Shown: positions 53,711-61,299 of the stretch, one piece after another
Layout: every line of letters starts with the position of its first letter
Position numbering within the stretch: the stretch's first letter is position 1
NCBI GenBank assembly: GCA_016707005.1
Contig: JADJIQ010000002.1
Location: 248,001-312,000, forward strand
DNA: 64,000 nucleotides
Direction: 5' to 3'
Source: Ignavibacteria bacterium
GTDB lineage: Bacteria > Bacteroidota > Ignavibacteria > Kapaibacteriales > Kapaibacteriaceae
Program-made: the position numbers and the translations under genes
The notes under the pieces: generated by a model
Seen by the model: only the letters and a program-made list of their open reading frames with translations
The model's database searches: none
What the model was told of the DNA's origin: nothing

Positions 53711-53788
53711 CACGTGAGATCGGTCTCCACACCTCGTAATCGCAATCTACCATTGGGTTGAGTAAGTCAGCATGCGTCTAGATGCCGT
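53711..53788 (+). repeat. 171-bp repeat family, copy 11 (middle part only)
   Basis: CACGTGAGATCGGTCTCCAC, then CGCAATCTACCATTGGGTTG and AGTAAGTCAGCATG, fading at GATGCCG. Both termini are lost. It ends a few bases from the stop codon of the first WD40 gene. Confidence 0.7.
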
Positions 53789-53791
53789 ATG

Positions 53792-56700
53792 TTATCTGAC
53801 TACATCTACACGAGTTGTGAGAGTCTCTTTGTTGGTCACCATTCGCAATTGATACGCCCCGTTACCAATGGCGCTGACGTCTGTTGTGTGGACATAGCCG
53901 CCTGCGGCTTCGGCCTTGTTGCTCACAAAGGTCTGTACTACCTGACCCATCATATTCAACAGTTCGAGAGTGATGGTCAGCGGCTCACGGAGACCATAAT
54001 GGATCTCCATTGTGTTTTGTGTTGGGTTGGGGCGGGTGGTAAGCGACGTAGAGTTCTTTGCTGAGATATACAATCGCGCGCCGCCATCGTCGCAGATCCC
54101 ATTGATTCGTATTCTGCCGTCTTGAGTCAACGTCTCGGCGACAATTCCGCTGTTTGTCCATCGGAACTCGTCGATGATGATCGATGAGTTGTCGGTATTG
54201 CCAAGCGTCGCAAGACATGGAACAGAAATCAATTCGTTACTCGCCGGATTGTACGTCCCTGAGAGCTCGAGCATGCAGCTATCGGCTGAACCGGAGCATT
54301 CACTGCCGTTTTGTTCAACGAAGAGTATTGATGAATTGTAGCGGATGCGGGCGAACCACTTCGTTGGTGCGCCTGTGGCCTGCAAGCCAGTTTGTTTCTG
54401 GAGTGATAATGTGAGGTTCACTCTCTCACCTGCCTGGGCTATGATATCCTGGGCAACAACAGTGGTACGAGCTGTATCCAAGCTGTTGATCGTTCCCTCG
54501 CCAAAGAGTTGCACCGTGGCAGGACTCCCTACACCATTGTACTCGAACAACAATCGTCCGCTGGTTCTACCTAAATCTGATGGTAGAAACCGCAGATCCA
54601 ATTTAGCCGTATCACCTTGGGCAAGAGTGAAGCTTCCACCACCAGCAAGAGTTGAGAAGTCGAAGTCGTTTGGTCCAGCATGGCGAGTTGCGGTAATGCT
54701 CAGCGGTGCACTGCCAATGTTTTTAATTGTGATTGCGCGAAGAGTATCCTTCACCCCTCCAACCACAAGTTTACCGAAGTCTATCACGTCACTAATTACA
54801 GCAAGCGATGGCGCAATTCCTTCTCCGCGAATCGTTTGTCGCAGCGTATCGGATTGAGTGAAGATGATCAGTTGTGCGGTTTTTGTCCCAATTGAAGTAG
54901 GTGAGAACCGGAACTCTACGGCTCGTGAGCTGCTCGTTGGCACAGTGAAAGGTGGAATGCCCGACACGAGTGAGAACTGAGAGGCATCAGACCCTACGAT
55001 CGCAATAGAATCGACGCGATATTGAAAGGTGCCAACGTTGCTTGCAAAGGTAGAGACCAAAGAATCTCGATCACTGCCAACTAGGCATTGACGCATATCT
55101 ACATCTTCGCTTGCAGGAGAAGGTGCGACGATGGAGAAGACAGCATCGGAAACGTCCGACTGCGAAGTTGCTTGACCTATGTCCCATATTTTTGCCGTAC
55201 GATCCCAGCTTCCAGTTACAATTGATCTTTCGTCAGGACTAAAAGCAACACTTGTAAGACTATTTGAATGGCCCGTAAGAGTACGAATAAGGGCCCCAGT
55301 GTTAGCGTCCCATATCTTGGCGGTGCTGTCCCGGCTTGCGGTAGCAATCCTATTACCGTCAGGACTAAAAGCAACGCCAAAAACATACCAAGTATGTCCT
55401 GTTAGTGTGCGAATGAGCACGCCGGTATTAGCGTCCCAAATCTTTGCTGTTTGGTCATGGCTTGCCGTAGCAATTGTGCTCCCATCAGGGCTAAAGGCAA
55501 CGCCAGCAAGATTGGAAGTATGTCCTGTCAGTGTACGAATGAGCACGCCGGTATTTGCGCCCCATATTTTGGCGGTGTTGTCATCGCTTGCTGTAGCAAC
55601 TCTGCTCCCGTCAGGGCTAAAGGCAACGCCACGAACACCGCCAGTATGTCCTGTTAGTGTGCGAAGGAGCACGCCGGCATTAGCGTCCCAGACCTTTGCG
55701 GTTTGGTCCATGCTTCCCGTAGCAATTGTGCTCCCGTCCGGGCTAAAAGCAGCGCCTAAAACATAGGAAGTATGTCCTGTTAGTGTGCGAATGGACGCGC
55801 CCGAATTTGCGTCCCATATCTTTGCTGTTTGGTCAAAGCTTGACGTAGCGATTCTGCTCCCATCGGGGCTGTAGGCAATACCATGAACATGTGTAGTGTG
55901 CCCAATCAGTGTCCGAATGAGGCCGCCTGTATTTGCGTCCCAAATCTTAGCAGTGATATCAAAGCCTGCTGTAGCAATTCTACTCCCGTCCGGGCTAAAG
56001 GCAACGCCTATAACTTGGTCTGTATGTCCTGTTAGTGTGAGGATAGCGCCGGTAGTATCGGCAGTGGCAGCGGTGTTCCCACCTTGGCTTACCCTGACTA
56101 AGCACTGAGCGCTTGGCGGCCTTGGTACATTCTTCCATGTAAAGTTCAGCCCTGTGGCCTTAACCGTGATTACTTTCCATGTGATGCCGTTATTTACGCT
56201 GTACTCCAGCTTCACCGTATCACTTGGAGCAATTCCCGTCCATGATATCAAAGTGTCACTTCCCACTACATAGATCTCGCCGCCGTTCGGCTGCGTAAGC
56301 TTTAGCGTGGAAGCCGTTGCTTTCTTCCCCGGGAAGCCGCTGTTTGCACTAAAGTAGCCGGGGCATTTGTCAGTTGCGATTTCGAAACTTGCATACTTAT
56401 GACTTGAGTCACTCGGCACTAAACGGAGCGTAATTGTTCGGCTGGTGTTCTGCGGAATGGTAAGCGGGAAAGTAGTATTGACTACAGTAATATCAGCAGA
56501 GCCAAACGTTCGTGTTATACCCGTTACGGTGAAGTCTGCATTTTGAGCGGTGAGCGTGAGCGTTGTATCGTTTTGAGTAGCAGGAAGTCGCTTGCCGAAG
56601 GCAACGTAGGTAGGTGCTACCTTTAATGAAGCGATTGCATTGGACGGCGGCGCGTAGCCTGTTTGTGATCTCTGACCTTGCCATGATAACTCGATGGTTG

Positions 56701-57550
56701 TATTGCCAACGATACAAGAAACGCCGCTAGTCCAGGTAATGTCACACGGTGAGCTTCCCTGAGCAACTTGGAGAATTCTATTGTACACATCCACTGCTCC
56801 CTCTACCGTTGTTACGTTCTCGTAGGTCTGCCCACCCGTGCGGCTAGCAATGTTCTCGAGAATGTCGGGAGCAGGCATACCTAACGTGACGCAATACACA
56901 ATGCAGTTTTGGCCGTTTGCTTCTGCAACGATCGCGCTTTCTGTTCCGCCTCCTTGTCCATCAGTAAGGAACACAATTACCTTTTGATGAATGCCTCGCT
57001 TGCCTACGATCAAACCACCAGCCATTGGATTGATGAGCGCGGCATCGTAGTCTGTTCCACCATTCGGTTTCAGCTGCGATATCGCGTTTAAAAGCTTGTC
57101 CCTATCGGTAGTGAAATCTTGATTTAGATAATTTGAGCCGTCAAAACTTGTGATTGCACATTCGCTTTCGCCAAGGGGCAAACCACTGACGAACGCCCTG
57201 GCTGCAGACTTCGCTAGTTCAATGTTTGGCACTGAGCCTCGGCCCGATCCCATCGACCCGCTCACGTCAATCACCAGAACCACTGATATTGCTTCCGGTG
57301 GTTGCAAGGGTGGACATATCACGCTCGCTATTGTTCGTGGTTTGCCATTCTCTGTCAATGAAAGCTCACCAGCACTTGGTTGTTGTTGGTTGCCCGCTGC
57401 ATCAAAAGCATAGAACTTTGCCTTTATCGTCGGGAAACTTGAAGCGTCAACATCGAAGAGTGTGATCGATTGAGCACTTGCCTGATCCAAACACGCAAGA
57501 CATAGAAGCGATGTGATGAGGAGTTTCATGATGGTCAAGAGTGCATACAT
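53792..57550 (-). CDS. Secreted vWFA - WD40 (7 repeats) - Hydin-like protein with T9SS signal, paralogue 1
   Basis: A 1252-residue protein. Order: signal peptide (MKLLITSLLCLACL to ASAQ); vWFA domain with an intact MIDAS (DVSGSMGSG near 94, NGGTDY, LTDGQGG); an Ig-like KNH/Ser-Thr domain (LTQPNGGEIYVVGSDTLISW); seven 42-residue WD40 repeats of very high mutual identity (unit VAFSPDGSRIATAS.D.TAKIWD); two Hydin/ASPM-like beta domains; and a T9SS type A signal (RPNPTQNTMEIHYG to the end). One base separates its start from the stop of paralogue 2, so the set is an operon. The product should be displayed on the cell surface. Confidence 0.88.
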   Translation of the reverse strand: MYALLTIMKLLITSLLCLACLDQASAQSITLFDVDASSFPTIKAKFYAFDAAGNQQQPSAGELSLTENGKPRTIASVICPPLQPPEAISVVLVIDVSGSMGSGRGSVPNIELAKSAARAFVSGLPLGESECAITSFDGSNYLNQDFTTDRDKLLNAISQLKPNGGTDYDAALINPMAGGLIVGKRGIHQKVIVFLTDGQGGGTESAIVAEANGQNCIVYCVTLGMPAPDILENIASRTGGQTYENVTTVEGAVDVYNRILQVAQGSSPCDITWTSGVSCIVGNTTIELSWQGQRSQTGYAPPSNAIASLKVAPTYVAFGKRLPATQNDTTLTLTAQNADFTVTGITRTFGSADITVVNTTFPLTIPQNTSRTITLRLVPSDSSHKYASFEIATDKCPGYFSANSGFPGKKATASTLKLTQPNGGEIYVVGSDTLISWTGIAPSDTVKLEYSVNNGITWKVITVKATGLNFTWKNVPRPPSAQCLVRVSQGGNTAATADTTGAILTLTGHTDQVIGVAFSPDGSRIATAGFDITAKIWDANTGGLIRTLIGHTTHVHGIAYSPDGSRIATSSFDQTAKIWDANSGASIRTLTGHTSYVLGAAFSPDGSTIATGSMDQTAKVWDANAGVLLRTLTGHTGGVRGVAFSPDGSRVATASDDNTAKIWGANTGVLIRTLTGHTSNLAGVAFSPDGSTIATASHDQTAKIWDANTGVLIRTLTGHTWYVFGVAFSPDGNRIATASRDSTAKIWDANTGALIRTLTGHSNSLTSVAFSPDERSIVTGSWDRTAKIWDIGQATSQSDVSDAVFSIVAPSPASEDVDMRQCLVGSDRDSLVSTFASNVGTFQYRVDSIAIVGSDASQFSLVSGIPPFTVPTSSSRAVEFRFSPTSIGTKTAQLIIFTQSDTLRQTIRGEGIAPSLAVISDVIDFGKLVVGGVKDTLRAITIKNIGSAPLSITATRHAGPNDFDFSTLAGGGSFTLAQGDTAKLDLRFLPSDLGRTSGRLLFEYNGVGSPATVQLFGEGTINSLDTARTTVVAQDIIAQAGERVNLTLSLQKQTGLQATGAPTKWFARIRYNSSILFVEQNGSECSGSADSCMLELSGTYNPASNELISVPCLATLGNTDNSSIIIDEFRWTNSGIVAETLTQDGRIRINGICDDGGARLYISAKNSTSLTTRPNPTQNTMEIHYGLREPLTITLELLNMMGQVVQTFVSNKAEAAGGYVHTTDVSAIGNGAYQLRMVTNKETLTTRVDVVR

Positions 57551-57551
57551 C

Positions 57552-60500
57552 TCATTTCACTACATCTACACGAGTTGTGAGAGTTTCCTTGTTGGTTATC
57601 AACCGTAATTGATACGCCCCGTTACCGATGGCACTGACGTCTGTTGTGAGGACATAGCCGCCTGCGGCTTCGGCCTTGTTGCTCACAAAGGTCTGTACGA
57701 CTTGACCCATCATATTCAACAGCTCGAGAGTGATGGTCAGCGGCTCACGGAGACCGTAATGGATCTCCATCGTGTTTTGTGTTGGGTTGGGACGAGTTGT
57801 AAGCGACGTGGAGTTCTTTGCCGAGATGTACAATCGCGCGCCGCCATCGTCGCAGATCCCATTGATCTGAATTCTGCCGTCTTGAGTCAACGTCTCAGTA
57901 ACAATTCCGCTATTTGCCCAGCGGAAGTCGTCGATGATGATCGATGAGTTGTCAGTATTCCCAAGTGTCGCAATACATGGGACGGAAATCAATTCGTTGC
58001 TCGCCGGATTGTAGGTTCCTGTGAGTTCGAGCATGCAGCTATCAGCTGATCCGGAACATTCACTGCTGTTTTGTTCAACGAAGAGTATCGATGAATTGTA
58101 GCGGATGCGGGCATACCACTTTGTTGGCGCGCCAGTGAGCTGCATGCCAGTTTGCTTTTGGAGTGTTAGTGTGAGGTTGACTCTCTCACCTGCTTGCGCG
58201 AAGATATCCTGGGCAACAACAGTGGTACGAGCTGTATCCAAGCTGTTGACCGTTCCCTCGCCAAAGAGTTGCACCGTGGCCGGACTCCCTACACCGTTGT
58301 ACTCGAACAACAAACGTCCGCTTGTTCTGCCTGCATCTGACGGCAAGAATCGCAGATCCAGTTTAGCAGTATCACCTTGGGCAAGTGTAAAGCTCCCACC
58401 ACCTGCAAGAGTCGAGAAGTCGACGTCGTTTGGTCCGGCATGGCGCGTTGCGGTAATGCTCAGTGGTGCGTTGCCAACATTCTTGATGGTGATTGCATGC
58501 AGAGTGTCTTTTGGCACTCCTACGTGAAGCGCGCCGAAGTCGATCACATCGCTCAACACAACAAGCGAAGGCGCAACACCTTCTCCTCGTATCATTTGTC
58601 GCAACGTGTCGGATTGAGTGAAGATGATCAGTTGTGCGGTTTTTGTCCCAATAGAAGTAGGTGAGAACCTGAACTCCACAGCCCTTGAGCTGCTCGACTG
58701 TACGGTAAAAGGCGGAATGCCCGACACCAGTGAGAACTGAGAGGCATCGGCGCCTACTATCGTAATTGAATCCACACGATATGGATAGGTGCCATCGTTG
58801 CGAGCAAAAGTAGAGACCAAAGAATCTCGATCACTACCAACTAAACATTGCTGCATTTCAACATCTTGGCTTGCAGGAGAGGGTGCGACGATGGAGAACA
58901 CTGCGTCAGATACATCTTCTTGTGGCGGCGCTCCCCCAATATTCCACACCCTGGCGGTATTGTCATGGCTTGCCGTGGCTATTCGGCTGCCGTCAGGGCT
59001 GTAGGCAACACCAGAAACCCAATCGGTGTGCCCGGTCAGCGTCCGAATGAGCGCGCCCGTATAGGCGTCCCACACCCTCACGGTGCTGTCATGGCTTGTC
59101 GTGGCTATGCTGATGCCGTCAGGGTTGAAGGCAATACCAAAAACCGGACCAGTGTGTCCCTTCAGCGTAAGCATGAGGGCGCCCGTTTTGGCGTCCCACA
59201 CCCTGGCGGTTGTGTCAAAGCTAACCGTGGCTATGCGGCTGCCGTCAGGGCTGTAGGCAACACCCCTAAACCCAGAAGTGTGCCCAGGCAGCGTCAGCAT
59301 GAGGGCGCCCGTATTGGCGTCCCACACCCTAGCGGTACGGTCATTACATGTCGTGGCTATGCGGCTGCCGTCAGGGCTGTAAGCAATACCCAAAACATAA
59401 TCTGTGTGCCCAGTCAGCGTCAGCATAAGGACGCCCGTATTGGCCTCCCACACCCTGGCGATTCGGTCCCAGCTTGCCGTGGCTATGCGGCTGCCATCAG
59501 GGCTGTAGGCAATACCAACAACCCAACCAGTGTACCCCGTCAGCGTCCGTATGAGGGATCCCGTATTGGCGTCCCACGCCCTGGCGGTATAGTCATAGCT
59601 TGCCGTGGCTATACGGCTTCCGTCAGGGCTGTAGGCAATATCAAAAACAGAATTAGTGTGCCCGTTCAGTGTCCGAATGAGGACGCCCGTATTGGCATCC
59701 CACGCCCTGGCGGTAAAGTCAAGGCTTGCCGTGGCTATACGGCTTCCGTCAGGGCTGTAAGCAATACCAATAACCCCACCAGTGTGCCCTTTCAGCGTTA
59801 GGACGGTTTTGGAGTCGGCATCCCTCCCCCCTTGGATCACCCTCACCAAGCACTGCGCACTTGTGGGTCTTGGTACATCATTCCACGAGTATCTCAGCCC
59901 TACAGCTTGGTCTGTAAGACGTTTCCACGTAGTGCCACTGTCGGGGCTATACTCTAATGTTACCGTATCGCTCGGCGCAATGCCATCCCACGTTATCACG
60001 CTATCACTTCCCACAGCAAAGGTCTCCCCGCCATTAGGATGCGTAAGCTTCAGCGTAGAAGCCGTGGTTTTCTTTTCCGGGAAGCCCGCATTTGCGCTGA
60101 AGTAGCCGGGGCATTTGTCGGTTGCTATTTCAAAGCTCGCGTACTTCATACCGGAATCGCTCGGCGTACAACGAAGCGTGATTGTTCTGTTTGCTCCCCT
60201 CGGTACGGAAAACGGGAAGGTGGTATTAACAACGGAAAAATCGGCGGAGCCAAACGTGCGGCTGATGCCGGTAACGGTGAAGTCGGTGTTGTTGGCAGTG
60301 AGCGTGAGCGTTGTGTCGATTTGCGTTGATGGAAGGCGTTTGCCGAAGGTCACAAAACTGGGAGTTACCGATAACGATGCGATTGCCCAAACAGGCGGCG
60401 TATAACTTGCGGTAGCTGTTTGGGTTTGCCAGTTTAGTACGAGATTGGTGCTTCCTGCATGGCAGGCGACATCGCTTGTCCACGTGACGTCACACGGTGA

Positions 60501-61298
60501 ACTTCCTTGAGCTAGTTGAAGACAACTATAGTACACCTTCTTTGCTTCTTCAATTGACGTTACGTTTCCGTACGTCTGGCCTCCCGTTCGACTTGCGATG
60601 TTTGTAAGTATCTCTGGAACATTCATTCCCAAAGTAACGCAGTAGACAACACAGTTCTGTTTGTTCGCCTCGGCAACGATTGCGTCTGCGCTTCCACCAC
60701 CTTGCCCATCAGTTAACAGAACGATTATCTTTTGATGAATGCCCCGTTTGCTCACGATCAATGCTCCGGCCATAGGATCGACTAGTGCCGCATTGTAGTC
60801 GGTTCCGCCATTTGGTTTCAGCTGCGATATCGCGCTTAGTAGCTTGTTCCTATCTGTCGTGATATCTTGGTTCAGATAATTTGAATGGTCAAAACTTGTG
60901 ATTGCACATTCGCTCTCATCAAGAGGCAAACCATTGACCCATGCCCTAGCAGCAGTTTTCGCTAGTTCAATATTCGGCACCGAGCCATAGCCTGAGCCCA
61001 TTGAGCCACTCACGTCGATCACCAATACCACTGAGAGTGCTTTAGGCGGTTGCTGTGGCGGACATGTTATACTGGTTATCGTCCGCGGCTGACCGTTCTC
61101 CGTTAACGAAAGCTCACTTGCACTTGGTCGTTGTTGGTTACCTGCCGCATCAAAGGCCCAAATCTTTCCCGTCATCGTCGGGAATTTTGAAGTGTCAACA
61201 TCGAAGAGAGTTATCGATTGAGCGTTTGCTTGATGTAAACACGCAAGGCATAGAAGCGATGCGATGAGGAGTTTTATGATGGTCAACATTGCATACAT
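57552..61298 (-). CDS. Secreted vWFA - WD40 (7 repeats) - Hydin-like protein with T9SS signal, paralogue 2
   Basis: A 1248-residue protein with the same domain order as paralogue 1: signal peptide, vWFA with DVSGSMGSG and NGGTDY, KNH-like domain, seven WD40 repeats, two Hydin-like domains, T9SS signal. Its WD40 unit differs in style (IAYSPDGSRIATAS.D.TARVWDANTG), so the repeats have been homogenised within each gene. Its C-terminal half is the most diverged of the three. One base separates it from each neighbour. Met 1 or Met 4 is the start; the Met used in paralogue 1 at residue 8 is Ile here. Confidence 0.88.
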   Translation of the reverse strand: MYAMLTIIKLLIASLLCLACLHQANAQSITLFDVDTSKFPTMTGKIWAFDAAGNQQRPSASELSLTENGQPRTITSITCPPQQPPKALSVVLVIDVSGSMGSGYGSVPNIELAKTAARAWVNGLPLDESECAITSFDHSNYLNQDITTDRNKLLSAISQLKPNGGTDYNAALVDPMAGALIVSKRGIHQKIIVLLTDGQGGGSADAIVAEANKQNCVVYCVTLGMNVPEILTNIASRTGGQTYGNVTSIEEAKKVYYSCLQLAQGSSPCDVTWTSDVACHAGSTNLVLNWQTQTATASYTPPVWAIASLSVTPSFVTFGKRLPSTQIDTTLTLTANNTDFTVTGISRTFGSADFSVVNTTFPFSVPRGANRTITLRCTPSDSGMKYASFEIATDKCPGYFSANAGFPEKKTTASTLKLTHPNGGETFAVGSDSVITWDGIAPSDTVTLEYSPDSGTTWKRLTDQAVGLRYSWNDVPRPTSAQCLVRVIQGGRDADSKTVLTLKGHTGGVIGIAYSPDGSRIATASLDFTARAWDANTGVLIRTLNGHTNSVFDIAYSPDGSRIATASYDYTARAWDANTGSLIRTLTGYTGWVVGIAYSPDGSRIATASWDRIARVWEANTGVLMLTLTGHTDYVLGIAYSPDGSRIATTCNDRTARVWDANTGALMLTLPGHTSGFRGVAYSPDGSRIATVSFDTTARVWDAKTGALMLTLKGHTGPVFGIAFNPDGISIATTSHDSTVRVWDAYTGALIRTLTGHTDWVSGVAYSPDGSRIATASHDNTARVWNIGGAPPQEDVSDAVFSIVAPSPASQDVEMQQCLVGSDRDSLVSTFARNDGTYPYRVDSITIVGADASQFSLVSGIPPFTVQSSSSRAVEFRFSPTSIGTKTAQLIIFTQSDTLRQMIRGEGVAPSLVVLSDVIDFGALHVGVPKDTLHAITIKNVGNAPLSITATRHAGPNDVDFSTLAGGGSFTLAQGDTAKLDLRFLPSDAGRTSGRLLFEYNGVGSPATVQLFGEGTVNSLDTARTTVVAQDIFAQAGERVNLTLTLQKQTGMQLTGAPTKWYARIRYNSSILFVEQNSSECSGSADSCMLELTGTYNPASNELISVPCIATLGNTDNSSIIIDDFRWANSGIVTETLTQDGRIQINGICDDGGARLYISAKNSTSLTTRPNPTQNTMEIHYGLREPLTITLELLNMMGQVVQTFVSNKAEAAGGYVLTTDVSAIGNGAYQLRLITNKETLTTRVDVVK

Positions 61299-61299
61299 C

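Noticed and set aside
13605..53788. The 171-bp repeats as integron attC sites
   Set aside because: I could not find the paired RYYYAAC and GTTRRRY core sites, and there is no integron-type integrase. The terminal GGTCA/CGGAAT motifs fit IS21-type ends better.
58848..59801. A 317-codon plus-strand frame with repeated motifs
   Set aside because: It is the antisense of the WD40 repeats of paralogue 2. Its repeats follow from those of the real gene.
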